From contig JADIMO010000032.1 of assembly GCA_017694755.1 (NCBI GenBank), positions 1-57,138 of the forward strand: a DNA stretch of 57,138 nucleotides. Direction: 5' to 3'. The notes beneath the pieces are model-generated. The model worked only from the letters and a program-made list of their open reading frames with translations. It was not told where the DNA came from and ran no database searches. Numbering within the stretch: the stretch's first letter is position 1; the number at the start of each line of letters is the position of its first letter. The position numbers were made by a program, and so were the translations under genes. This DNA comes from Candidatus Cryptobacteroides merdavium (GTDB lineage Bacteria > Bacteroidota > Bacteroidia > Bacteroidales > UBA932). Shown here in pieces: positions 16,901 through 24,421 of the stretch.

Positions 16901-18996
16901 ATCCCGTCGTCCCAGCCTGCCATCCGGGCTATTTCAAGAGCGGAATTAGAAACTTTTGACCTTATCTTCGTAAGGCTTTTCACTGCATTCCATACTTGCT
17001 GTATTTCCTTGATGGTCAATTTGGTCTGATTGAGCAAAATGAAATGTTTCGACAGATCCTCCTCATTGAAAAGCACATAGCAGTCCGCATTTATATGCTC
17101 GTCCCGGCCTGCACGACCGGCTTCCTGCACATAGTTTTCAAGGGAATCAGATATCTGATAATGGACCACAAGCCCCACATCGCTCTTGTCCACACCCATC
17201 CCGAAAGCAGAGGTCGCCACAATTATCCTTGTGTCACCACGCATGAACGAATCCTGGTTGGCAGTCTTCTCGTCCGGATCCATCTTGCCGTGATACGCCC
17301 TGGCAGCAAATCCGTCCTTCGCCAATCTTGCCGCAAGGGACTCCGCCTTGCCTGTCCTGGAAACATAGACAATCACAGGACAGGTCCGTTCATCAATCAG
17401 ACGCCTCAGTGTCAAATATTTGGACTCTTCGTCCGCCTCCAGAAGCACCTTGTAGTGGAGGTTGTTTCTGGAAACTCCGGTGGAGAACAGCTTCAGGTCA
17501 AGGGAAAGCCTGTCCTTGAAATATCTGCAGATGTCCTCGATGACCTTCGGCTTGGCGGTGGCAGTGAAACACGACACAGGAATGCTCTCCTGCAGGTTTT
17601 TCTTCTGCTGCAATGACTTTATGAAATCCGCGATATAGAGATAGTCCACCCTGAAATCCTGACCCCATGCCGAAAAGCAATGTGCCTCATCTATCACGAA
17701 GCGGACAATCTTCCTTCCGAGCAGCAGCCTTTCCACCGTCTTTGAACGCAGGGATTCCGGGGCGATATAAAGAAGCGAAGCAGAACCGTCCTCCACCCGC
17801 TCTATCGACTTGGCCCTCTCGATAGGGTCAAGAAGCCCGTTGATGGTGACAGCCTCGACAATTTCCTTTTTCTCCAGATTGTCCACCTGATCTTTCATCA
17901 GCGACTGCAAAGGGGATATAACGACCGTCAGTCCGCCAGTGTTTTCCCCGGCCATCAGTGCAGGCAGCTGGAATGTGAGCGATTTCCCTCCGCCTGTAGG
18001 AAAGACCGCAAGCAATGAACGGTTCTCCACTGCGGCCCTCACCGCATTTTCCTGCAGCGGTTCCCCAGCATATTCCCTGAACGAGCTGAACCCGAACCAT
18101 CTCTTCAGCCCTGCATGTATGTCCAGAGCCTTGTCGCAGTACGGACAGCCCTCCAGACACGGGCTGCTGCGGAGTCTGAACATGAGAGTTTCGACCTCCG
18201 GACAGTTATGCAGCACCCAGCGCGGAGTAATAGAACGCACCTTTCCGTCACTATCCAGAACATCCGTCAGAGCCAGGCAATAGGCCAAAGCCACCGGCCA
18301 CTTCCTGACCATCCCTTCAATATCCGCATTAGAACATATTTTTCCCTGGAATCTCTCCCTGATGAGGCCGGCCGTTTCAGCGACTGCCGCATTCTCCGCT
18401 TCAGAAGAGCCTTCACTGCGGAATATGGACATCAGCCCCCTCCTCAGCCGCGACATTGTCCCCTCCTGCCGCTCCCTGACATGGTCCTGCAACTCTTTGG
18501 AATGTCCCCGTGAACCGCTGCCGTCATATCCCACAACACGGAAGAAGGCCCCGAATTCCCTGCTTCCTCCGAGAAGCCTGAAATATATCTCCTTCAATTC
18601 CTCATCCAAAGCACCGAAAGCCGAAACCTCATCATCGAACAGGATTTTCGCCTTCTTTGAATCATTCAGCGGATTGTTGAAATCATCGCTCTGCAGCTTG
18701 TCATCCTTCACCAGCGAATGGTACGGCTTCTTCGGGAAAAGCAGAGGGGAAAGCCACAGCGTGTCCACCGCATTCCCTTCCGCCACACCGGCAGCCTTCA
18801 CCGCATCCCTGACATATTTCAGGTCATGGTCTATGATATTGTGCCCGCATACGAAATCCGCCCCCTTCAGAAAGCCTGTGAAATCCGCCACCGAATTCCC
18901 GTGGAAACATACCCCGTTCTCCCTGACACCACCGATGTCAAGCACCTTCCCCGTCTTCGGTTCAATTTCAGTGTCTATGAATGTGATCCGTGCCAT
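13996..18996 (-). CDS. Exonuclease-RecQ-UvrD fusion helicase
   Basis: One 1666-residue open frame joins three DNA-processing modules. Residues 1-110 are a DEDDh 3'-5' exonuclease fold: Asp8/Glu10 in FIDTEIE, an Asp in GHNIIDHDLKY, and His93-x4-Asp98. Residues of about 315-640 form a RecQ-type SF2 helicase with Walker A FPTGGGKS (332-339), DEAH at 436-439 and motif VI QEAGRAGRD. Cysteines 265, 280, 284 and 287 ahead of it could bind zinc. Winged-helix-like sequence follows. Residues of about 1100-1540 form a UvrD-type SF1 helicase with GPGSGKT (1122-1128), VIDEAQD, GDDDQNIYEFRG, STIHKVKGKEFD and YVALTRAK. Every catalytic motif I can check is intact. Long RecQ-family proteins of this size are annotated in other Bacteroidales. 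The role is presumably recombination, repair or defence against foreign DNA; the sequence does not choose. Confidence 0.88.
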   Translation of the reverse strand: MARITFIDTEIEPKTGKVLDIGGVRENGVCFHGNSVADFTGFLKGADFVCGHNIIDHDLKYVRDAVKAAGVAEGNAVDTLWLSPLLFPKKPYHSLVKDDKLQSDDFNNPLNDSKKAKILFDDEVSAFGALDEELKEIYFRLLGGSREFGAFFRVVGYDGSGSRGHSKELQDHVRERQEGTMSRLRRGLMSIFRSEGSSEAENAAVAETAGLIRERFQGKICSNADIEGMVRKWPVALAYCLALTDVLDSDGKVRSITPRWVLHNCPEVETLMFRLRSSPCLEGCPYCDKALDIHAGLKRWFGFSSFREYAGEPLQENAVRAAVENRSLLAVFPTGGGKSLTFQLPALMAGENTGGLTVVISPLQSLMKDQVDNLEKKEIVEAVTINGLLDPIERAKSIERVEDGSASLLYIAPESLRSKTVERLLLGRKIVRFVIDEAHCFSAWGQDFRVDYLYIADFIKSLQQKKNLQESIPVSCFTATAKPKVIEDICRYFKDRLSLDLKLFSTGVSRNNLHYKVLLEADEESKYLTLRRLIDERTCPVIVYVSRTGKAESLAARLAKDGFAARAYHGKMDPDEKTANQDSFMRGDTRIIVATSAFGMGVDKSDVGLVVHYQISDSLENYVQEAGRAGRDEHINADCYVLFNEEDLSKHFILLNQTKLTIKEIQQVWNAVKSLTKIRSKVSNSALEIARMAGWDDGMKDIETRVRTAIASLEQAGYLKRGQNMPRVYATGILTDTAQEAIDRISASSRFEENEKVQAVRIIRRLISSRSVKRAQGDEAESRVDYISDHLGIPKEQVIHIIGLLREEKILADTKDLTAYIRKGENSGRAMHIVRDFNVTENFLLSHIDEHGVLLDLKGLNGEAERSECKGVDLNRMKIILNFWSIKKWIEKSPHGNSKNYYKARCLVQKDKLEERMRARQELAVFITDYLYERMSVQSGESDGCIQTAEGDAVPVEFSVLGLKEAYENSLSVFSPAVSSADVEDALFYLSRIGAIKIEGGFLVIYNGMSIERLVKDNSRRYKLDDYHNLSEFYKNKIQQIHIVGEYARKMIDDYEGALQFVEDYFSLNYPSFLRKYFKGRQDEITNTVTPSKFRQLFGDLSPAQLKIINDRNAKYIVVAAGPGSGKTKVLVHKLASLLMMEDVKHEQLLMLTFSRAAAMEFRRRLYDLIGNAASYVEIKTFHSYCFDLLGKTGSLEQSEMVVAAAVEKIAAGEVDMSRITKTVLVIDEAQDMDENEFNLVKALMDRNEDMRVIAVGDDDQNIYEFRGSSSRYMEEILKMEGAVKYELSENFRSRRNLVEFSNAFAASIAHRLKKYPIVSRREEDGSLAVVRYCSQNLELPLVKAIAATGLSGTTAVLVHTNNEALIATGLLLKNGVPARLIQSNEDFSLASLAEISYFMGIAGIRRDGPTVSSEEWAGARRCMSDRFARSSMLGVCLDIVDDFEASCPDDTSGSGQGKVIYKSDFELFLRESSLEDFTRADTSAILVSTIHKVKGKEFDNVFLMLDGFKCSGDKERRQLYVALTRAKNSLSIHINTPLFDNITAPGLKRLEDNAVCEKADEMTLLLTMRDVNLGSFEYSQKVVHSLVSGDALQFGADRLLANGKFLMFFSDRFKQNLSSLQSQGYSIDSAEAAFILWWKAKDATAPILIVLPKIHLVRLSHISDL

Positions 18997-19082
18997 ATTC
19001 TGTCGCAGCAGCCCTCTCCGGCCACCGACGCCTTGCCATTATAACCATTTGACCGATAAAGTTAGACAAAAATTGAGATTGT

Positions 19083-19095
19083 CCGTATAATACGG
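19083..19095. repeat. Short palindrome upstream of the helicase fusion gene
   Basis: CCGTAT-A-ATACGG at 19083-19095 is a perfect odd palindrome, 87 bases upstream of the helicase start codon. It could be a regulator site. The remaining intergenic stretch 18997-19234 shows no other feature I can support; I found no clear TAnnTTTG element for the helicase gene. Confidence 0.3.
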
Positions 19096-19234
19096 TCGGG
19101 AAAACAAAAATCCGCTGTTTTCTCATCAATATTTGAGCATTTTCACTGAAATCTTAAATATGACCGTACTTTTACTGGTGATCCCGAAACGGCAACGCAG
19201 TTACGCCAGAACGGTGCAACACATTGATATATAC

Positions 19235-19262
19235 GAAAAAAGGTCACCATTTCTGATGACCT
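19235..19262 (-). terminator. Intrinsic terminator of tRNA-Gly
   Basis: On the minus strand, AGGTCA and TGACCT arms (plus-strand positions 19241-19246 and 19257-19262) are followed by a run of T (19240-19235). It lies a few bases after the tRNA 3' end. Confidence 0.75.
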
Positions 19263-19268
19263 CTCTGG

Positions 19269-19341
19269 AGCGGAAAACGAGACTCGAACTCGCGACCCCA
19301 ACCTTGGCAAGGTTGTGCTCTACCAACTGAGCTATTTCCGC
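19269..19341 (-). tRNA. tRNA-Gly (GCC)
   Basis: A 73-base cloverleaf on the minus strand. The acceptor stem is GCGGAAA/TTTCCGC, the D-loop AGCTCAGTTGGTAGAGC, and the anticodon stem-loop CAACCTTGCCAAGGTTG with anticodon GCC. The T-loop is GTTCGAGTC. The discriminator base is T, and CCA is encoded directly after it (19268-19266). It reads GGC/GGU glycine codons. Confidence 0.96.
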
Positions 19342-19449
19342 AAAATTTTTCAAATTTTGCGCTAAATTTGGCGGCGGCTCGGCATAGAATAAATTCTCTG
19401 CACTCGCCTTGCACAAATTTTCCGCATTTTTATTAAGAACTTGTTCGCG

Positions 19450-19507
19450 AAACATCATTTCTGATGTTTGGGATTGCAAAGATAGGTATATTTTCTTTTT
19501 CTCCAAA
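19450..19507 (-). promoter_or_regulatory. tRNA-Gly promoter and start-site hairpin
   Basis: Minus-strand TTTG at 19507-19504 and TATCTTTG at 19484-19477 are separated by 19 bases, an exact match to the Bacteroides -33/-7 promoter. Seven bases downstream of the -7 element lies AAACATCA (19450-19457) paired with TGATGTTT (19462-19469) around a four-base loop. The precursor would carry a leader of about 130 bases before the mature tRNA. The rest of 19342-19449 shows no gene. Confidence 0.65.
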
Positions 19508-19536
19508 ATATTTTTGGAATAAATGCAAAAAAGGAC

Positions 19537-19881
19537 TCATTCAGCCATTTTCTGATGGGTTGGAACGACAGCGAGGAATTCCAGGTCGGCATCCGAATCA
19601 TTTATGAGGCTGTGGGTGTGGCCTTCGGGGCAATAATGGCAGAGGCCGGCGAAGACAGGGGTCTTTTCGCCGTCACAAATGACTGAGCCTTTGCCGGAAG
19701 TGATGAAGATGACTTCGCTGGTGCCCTCATGGGTATGCATGCCGATGGAAGCACCGGGAATGAGGCGGGCCTTCATGATACGGTTGGTGCCGTCGAAGAA
19801 CATCCGGGCATGCAACTCCTTCTCTCCGCCTTTGAAATTTGGGATGACGGAAAGATCCATCTTGTCAAAATCTATATTCAT
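19537..19881 (-). CDS. Small cupin-domain protein
   Basis: 114 residues forming a single cupin beta-barrel. Cupin motif 1 supplies His49, His51 and Glu56 (GMHTHEGTSEV) and motif 2 supplies His90 and Asn94 (PEGHTHSLIN), so the usual metal-binding set is complete. There is no signal peptide, so it should be cytoplasmic. Single-domain cupins of this size include isomerases, dioxygenase-like enzymes and sugar- or metabolite-binding proteins, and sequence alone does not distinguish them. The gene follows pheS by 24 bases on the same strand and is probably co-transcribed. A possible functional link to translation is not evident. Confidence 0.85.
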   Translation of the reverse strand: MNIDFDKMDLSVIPNFKGGEKELHARMFFDGTNRIMKARLIPGASIGMHTHEGTSEVIFITSGKGSVICDGEKTPVFAGLCHYCPEGHTHSLINDSDADLEFLAVVPTHQKMAE

Positions 19882-19905
19882 CAGCCGTGATTAAATTTCT
19901 GATTA

Positions 19906-20931
19906 TTATATGGATGTCTCGAATTCCCTGAGGAAACGCAAGTCGTTTTCAAAATAGTTGCGGAGGTCCTTGACCTGCCATTTGAGCATTGCAATGCGCT
20001 CCACGCCCATTCCAAAGGCGAAACCGCTGTATTTCTTGCTGTCGATGCCGGAGGCTTCAAGGACATTAGGGTCTACCATGCCGCAGCCGAGAATCTCCAG
20101 CCAGCCGGTGCCCTTGCAGATGTTGCAACCCTTGCCGTGGCAGATGTTGCAGCTGACATCGACCTCAGCGGAAGGTTCCGTGAACGGGAAATATGACGGA
20201 CGCATCCTGATGCGGGCATCAGAACCGAACATTTCGCGGGCGAAAAGGAGTATGGCCTGCTTCAGGTCGGCAAAGGTCACATTCTCATCTATATAAAGGC
20301 CCTCAACCTGATGGAATATGCAGTGGGCACGGGCGGAGATGGCTTCATTTCTGAATACACGGCCCGGGCATACAATGCGTATAGGAAGAGGCATGCTCTC
20401 CATGGCCCTCACCTGTACGGAGGAGGTATGGGTCCTCAACAGTATAGGATTATGCCCGGAAGTAACAAAGAATGTGTCCTGCATGTCCCTTGCCGGATGT
20501 TCCGGAGGGAAATTCAATGCCTCGAACACATGCCAGTCATCCTCAATCTCCGGACCCTCAGCCACATTGTAGCCGAACTTGCGGAAGATTCCGATGATTT
20601 CCTCGCGTACGATTGATACAGGATGACGCGAACCGAGAGGGAACGGCTCACCAGGCTTGGTCAGGTCAAAGGATGCTGAAGATGCAGAAACATTCTCTTC
20701 CACGGCATTCTTCAGGGACTCGATTTTAGCGGCAGCGGCATTCTTCAGCTGGTTCAGCTTCTGTCCGTATTCACGCTTCATCTCCGGAGCCACTGTCCTG
20801 AACTCCTCGAAAAGCCTGGTTATTTCGCCTTTCTTGCCGAGAAGGCGCACCCTCGCCTCCTCTATCTCTTTCTCTGTCTTGCATGCAAGTGACTCAATGT
20901 CAGCAAGGAGAGCATCTATTCTTTCTTTCAT
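19906..20931 (-). CDS. pheS: Phenylalanine--tRNA ligase alpha subunit
   Basis: At 341 residues this has the normal PheS size. It forms the alpha2beta2 enzyme with PheT and charges tRNA-Phe. The N-terminal coiled coil covers about residues 1-85. The class II core shows motif 2 around FRNEAISARAHCIFHQVEGLY and motif 3 as GFAFGMGVERIAMLKW near the C-terminus. A Cys-rich insertion, CNICHGKGCNICKGTGW, is also seen in other Bacteroidota PheS proteins and may bind zinc. pheT is not adjacent in this window. The ATG is preceded by GAGACAAC and a possible -7 element 26 bases upstream. Confidence 0.96.
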   Translation of the reverse strand: MKERIDALLADIESLACKTEKEIEEARVRLLGKKGEITRLFEEFRTVAPEMKREYGQKLNQLKNAAAAKIESLKNAVEENVSASSASFDLTKPGEPFPLGSRHPVSIVREEIIGIFRKFGYNVAEGPEIEDDWHVFEALNFPPEHPARDMQDTFFVTSGHNPILLRTHTSSVQVRAMESMPLPIRIVCPGRVFRNEAISARAHCIFHQVEGLYIDENVTFADLKQAILLFAREMFGSDARIRMRPSYFPFTEPSAEVDVSCNICHGKGCNICKGTGWLEILGCGMVDPNVLEASGIDSKKYSGFAFGMGVERIAMLKWQVKDLRNYFENDLRFLREFETSI

Positions 20932-20956
20932 GTTGTCTCCGTAAATTAATGAGATG

Positions 20957-20964
20957 CAAAAGTA
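20957..20964 (-). promoter_or_regulatory. Possible -7 element for pheS and cupin
   Basis: The minus strand reads TACTTTTG, matching TAnnTTTG, about 25 bases before the pheS start codon. There is no TTTG at -33 spacing and no hairpin at the start site. Confidence 0.35.
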
Positions 20965-20974
20965 GTAAAATTTA

Positions 20975-21451
20975 TCATTCTTCAGGATAGCCGACAGCCA
21001 CTACGCAGAGTACGCGCATCCCGTCCTTTATGCCGAGAAGTTCCCTGAGGTAAGTCTCGGCGTCGCCGAGGGAAGCATCCGACTTGCTGCGAGGACGCCC
21101 GTTCACATGCACCCAGCAGCTGCCGAGGTCCATAGCCGTGGCCGCAAGCTGGAGAAAAGTGGCCGAAATGGCGCAATTGTCCACCCAGAGATCAGTCTTT
21201 GTCTCGTCTCCCATGACCACAATCGCAGCAGGGGCATCCTTGACGAATGCAGACCCGAAATCCCTCATTTCGGATATTGCCGCCAGCGTGTCCCTCTCCT
21301 CAACGACCATGAAGGCCGAACTCTTGCAGTTCCTTGAAGACGGGGCCTTCTGCGCCACGGAAATCAAGGCATCCAGAATCTCCCTTTCGACAGGCCTGTC
21401 AGCAAATTTCCTGACACTGTGCCTCTTATCAATCACATCCAAAAATTCCAT
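20975..21451 (-). CDS. Nitroreductase-family flavoprotein
   Basis: 158 residues with the FMN-binding nitroreductase fold. The N-terminal RHSVRKFADRPVEREILDAL is the conserved FMN-phosphate loop (Arg-x-Ser-x-Arg), followed by the PSSRNCKSSAFMVV segment and the C-terminal VLCVVAVGYPEE strand. The protein is shorter than classic NfsB-type enzymes (about 215), as is usual for the small Bacteroidota/Clostridia members. It would use NAD(P)H to reduce nitro, quinone or flavin-like substrates as a homodimer; the natural substrate is unknown. A strong AAAGGAGGAG lies upstream of the ATG. Confidence 0.9.
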   Translation of the reverse strand: MEFLDVIDKRHSVRKFADRPVEREILDALISVAQKAPSSRNCKSSAFMVVEERDTLAAISEMRDFGSAFVKDAPAAIVVMGDETKTDLWVDNCAISATFLQLAATAMDLGSCWVHVNGRPRSKSDASLGDAETYLRELLGIKDGMRVLCVVAVGYPEE

Positions 21452-21508
21452 ACAATACTCCTCCTTTCAAATTCATAAAGCAGGCAACTGCCGCACATTT
21501 CTCTGGCA

Positions 21509-21940
21509 TCAACGGCCGCGAAGCTTCTCCAATGCGGCCTCAGCCTTTGCCTTGCGCTTCTCCCTGGCCTTCTGCAGCTTGGCTGCCCCGCTCTTCAGAT
21601 AGGCCGCCCACTGTTCCTCCGTAAAAATCTTCTTATAGGACCGGTCAATGGCTTCCATCCACTTGTCCTGCACTGAAATGTACATCGAAGAGTTGGACAC
21701 CTTCGCCGCCTGTAGCTTCATCATCTCCTCCTGCATGGCCTGATAGTCATGCTTCAGCGTCGAATCAACATAAAACACCTGCCCTTCATTCAATTCTAAA
21801 AGCCGCTGAAGCCTGTCCGCTTCGTTTTCTGCAATCTCAAGCATATCCGGCGGCTCCTGTTCCTGGGCAAAGGCCATCGTTGAAGCACAGATGAAAGACA
21901 TGGCCAATGCAGCCGCTGCCGCGAATATTTTCATTTTCAT
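21509..21940 (-). CDS. Small periplasmic helical protein of unknown function
   Basis: About 143 residues. A Sec signal peptide ending TMAFAQ is followed by an entirely helical, charged protein with a Lys/Arg/Ala-rich C-terminus (KLQKAREKRKAKAEAALEKL). The segment LNEGQVFYVDSTLKHDYQAM and the later FTEEQWAAYLK recall the LTxxQ motifs of Spy/CpxP-type periplasmic chaperones, but the similarity is loose. Three Met codons (21946, 21940, 21934) could start it; the middle one is taken. There is no operon partner with an obvious link. Confidence 0.7.
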   Translation of the reverse strand: MKMKIFAAAAALAMSFICASTMAFAQEQEPPDMLEIAENEADRLQRLLELNEGQVFYVDSTLKHDYQAMQEEMMKLQAAKVSNSSMYISVQDKWMEAIDRSYKKIFTEEQWAAYLKSGAAKLQKAREKRKAKAEAALEKLRGR

Positions 21941-21968
21941 AAACATTTCTATTTCACAATTCAGGCAA

Positions 21969-22000
21969 ATTTATCAATAAATCACGAAAGAACAAAAATA
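21969..22000 (-). promoter_or_regulatory. Possible promoter of the small periplasmic protein
   Basis: The minus strand reads TATTTTTG at 22000-21993, matching TAnnTTTG. Ten bases downstream is an AT-only inverted repeat, ATTTA (21969-21973) and TAAAT (21978-21982). Both signals are weak because the region is AT-rich. Confidence 0.3.
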
Positions 22001-22005
22001 CGGTT

Positions 22006-24276
22006 TCAGAATTGCAGCTCGGCAATGATGCGGGACAGGCCGGCATAGCTGTCAAGGGTCCAAAGGATGTATCGGATGTCTACGCAGACGCATTTGTTAT
22101 AGCCGTCAGAGTACCATGAGGTGCCGGCGAGGGATTCCTTGTTGCCGTCAAAGGCGAGGCCGATGAGACGGCCTTCGGAATCAAGGACGGGACTTCCGGA
22201 ATTGCCTCCGGTGATGTCATTGTCGGTGAGGAAATTGACACACATCGGAGAAGGACCTGAGCCAATGTGGTCGGAGCGTATGCCGGATACATCATCAGAA
22301 GAGAACCACCGGCCCCAGTCCGCAACCTCAAGCAAGGCCCGCTGCCTGTCTTTCAGATTGAATTCATAGGTGGACGGATCGTATTTTTCCAATATGCCGG
22401 CAGTCGTGGAACGCCACGAGCAGACTATGCCGTCGGAAGGCTCCAGAGGGCCGACAATGCCGTAGGTGATGCGCATGGTGGAATTGGCGTCCGGATATTG
22501 CATCTCTCCGTTGTCGCGCCGCATCTGCCATAGGGCATGGGTATATTCCCTGTTCAATGAAACTATTGACGGATGTCCTTCCATCCGTGCGGCCAGCCGG
22601 TTCAGATCGGCTATCCTGACATCCTGCATGAAACGGAAGAACGGATCGGCAAGATATTCGTCAAGGGTATGGTCTTCCGAAATGAAACTGTGCAGTCTGG
22701 CAGTATCAGTAAGGAAACTGTTGTCCCATACGGCGGAACAGAGAGCGTCATAACCACAAGAATCATTTCCGGAATAACGGCTGTACAGCTCCTTTTGGTA
22801 CGGGCCCCAGAGCGTGCTGTCAAAGGATGTGTAATATTTCTCCACCGCGTACCGGAAGAGGTCCCGCTCCACCCTGAGGTCAAGACCGTCATATTCCTTC
22901 AGCAGAAGATTCTTCACTGCAGCATAATCTATTCCTTTGAAACGGAACATTCTGCAGCAGTTTATCTCATCTGATGATGGAGGAAGAGAATCAATCACAC
23001 GGCGCGGAGTCACACCCCGGCCTTTCAGCACTTCATTTTTCAGAAGCCCGAGCCTGTAATTGGCCCTTGCCAGCCTTGTACCCCGGACAAGGGTCTCGCG
23101 GTAGACGGCTATGTTCCTTTCCATGCCGGCTACAGCTTCATATTTCCTGTCCAGCGAATCCAGAAGTCCTCCCCACATTGCCCGGCGGCCAGGTTCGGCG
23201 TCAATCCATGCCTGCAGAGTGCGTTCTATGGCAGATTTTTCTTCTGCGACATTGAATCTCCTGTAACATGCCCTTTCCCCGTCATTCAGTTCCTGGACAT
23301 TGCTCAGACTGAAATAATAGTCTGAATATTTCAACCTTACGGCAGGGTCGGCATTCATCCACCTGTCTATGATTTCCATCTGCGCGCCACGGATTCCGGT
23401 AGCGACAGGCAAAGTCGCATTTTCCTTGAACCGCACTTTATATGAGGAACTGTATCTGTCTGTAGATCCGGGATATCCGATGACCATAGTGAAATCCCCG
23501 GGACGGTAGCCGTCAAGAGATATGTCAAGAACAGCTGACGGAACGAGCGGCACATTCTCCGGGGAGTAATCGGCAGGGCTGCCGTCTGGTGCCGTATAGA
23601 TGCGGTAGAGGGCGAAGTCGCATTTGTGCTGCGGCCATTCCCAGTTGTCGATATCCCCGCCGAAAGCGGCAAAGGACACCGGAGGAGCGGCCACAAGGCG
23701 AACATCCGAATACACTTCATAAAGGGAAAGCCAATACTGTGAACCGGCCCACATTGAGGCCAAGGAGGCCTCGTAGCCTGTGGCAGCCTTGTATTTCTTT
23801 TCCAGCTCCCATGAAAGTTTCCTGAAGCCGAGATGCCTGCCTTCAGCTTCCGCCTCGGCAAGCATTGCATTCACCTCATCAGTCACATCAATCACCTTTT
23901 TCAGGAACCACGCCTTCTTCCCGGGGATATTCCTCTCCTCGGAGGACTTCATCGCCCAGAACCCGTCTTCGAGAAAATTGTGATCAGGAGTGCTGATGGA
24001 ATGTACATCCGAATATGCACAATGATGGTTGGTGATCAGAAGCCCCTGACGGGAAATCATGCTGCCGGTGCACCCGAAATCAAGGGAAACCACAGCGTCT
24101 GAAAGAGAGGCCCCTTCGGCTTCGGCATTGTATATCTCCTCCGCCGAAAGGGCAAGCCCCCTCTCCTGCATTTTCTTCTCCAGAGCTTCATTGATGGCAT
24201 TTATCATCCACATCCCCTCATCTGCACGCAGAGAGAAGGAAAACATCAGGAATACAATCAGATACAGGTATTTCAT
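22006..24276 (-). CDS. S46-family dipeptidyl-peptidase, DPP7-like
   Basis: 756 residues from the Met that begins the signal peptide (MKYLYLIVFLMFSFSLRA); earlier in-frame starts add only up to eight residues. The protein has a chymotrypsin-like double barrel with an inserted helical domain. The catalytic histidine lies in ITNHHC (residues 84-85). The nucleophile is Ser693 in GGNSGSPV. Eighteen residues after the serine stands Gly711 (LAFDGN), the position that is Gly in DPP7 and Arg in DPP11 of Porphyromonas. The enzyme should therefore release dipeptides with hydrophobic rather than acidic P1 residues. It acts in the periplasm. It is a minus-strand neighbour of the C69 peptidase. Confidence 0.92.
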   Translation of the reverse strand: MKYLYLIVFLMFSFSLRADEGMWMINAINEALEKKMQERGLALSAEEIYNAEAEGASLSDAVVSLDFGCTGSMISRQGLLITNHHCAYSDVHSISTPDHNFLEDGFWAMKSSEERNIPGKKAWFLKKVIDVTDEVNAMLAEAEAEGRHLGFRKLSWELEKKYKAATGYEASLASMWAGSQYWLSLYEVYSDVRLVAAPPVSFAAFGGDIDNWEWPQHKCDFALYRIYTAPDGSPADYSPENVPLVPSAVLDISLDGYRPGDFTMVIGYPGSTDRYSSSYKVRFKENATLPVATGIRGAQMEIIDRWMNADPAVRLKYSDYYFSLSNVQELNDGERACYRRFNVAEEKSAIERTLQAWIDAEPGRRAMWGGLLDSLDRKYEAVAGMERNIAVYRETLVRGTRLARANYRLGLLKNEVLKGRGVTPRRVIDSLPPSSDEINCCRMFRFKGIDYAAVKNLLLKEYDGLDLRVERDLFRYAVEKYYTSFDSTLWGPYQKELYSRYSGNDSCGYDALCSAVWDNSFLTDTARLHSFISEDHTLDEYLADPFFRFMQDVRIADLNRLAARMEGHPSIVSLNREYTHALWQMRRDNGEMQYPDANSTMRITYGIVGPLEPSDGIVCSWRSTTAGILEKYDPSTYEFNLKDRQRALLEVADWGRWFSSDDVSGIRSDHIGSGPSPMCVNFLTDNDITGGNSGSPVLDSEGRLIGLAFDGNKESLAGTSWYSDGYNKCVCVDIRYILWTLDSYAGLSRIIAELQF

Positions 24277-24310
24277 AAACGACATATAAACTTTCAGCAA
24301 ACACTCTTAA

Positions 24311-24388
24311 TCGTCATTTCGACCGGAGGGCAAAGCCCGGAGTGGAGAAATCTGTCATACAGATCCCTCGACTACGCTCGGGATGACA
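24311..24388. repeat. REP-like interspersed palindromic element
   Basis: An imperfect palindrome of about 78 bases. The outer arms are TCATTTCGACCGG on the left and CTCGGGATGACA on the right. The inner parts are GAGTGGAGAAATCTG and CAGATCCCTCGACTACGCTC. The layout (CGTCATTTCGAC ... GGAGAAATCT ... AGAT..CTCGAC ... ATGACA) matches a palindromic repeat that recurs between genes in many Bacteroidota genomes. It lies between the S46 and C69 peptidase genes. It could act as a transcription attenuator or be the relic of a small mobile element. Confidence 0.7.
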
Positions 24389-24421
24389 GGTGTGGGTATT
24401 ACTCCGGACAATCAATTAAGG

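Noticed and set aside
19201..19506. 101-codon minus-strand open frame covering the tRNA-Gly region
   Set aside because: It runs straight through the tRNA, its terminator and its promoter, so it cannot be a gene.
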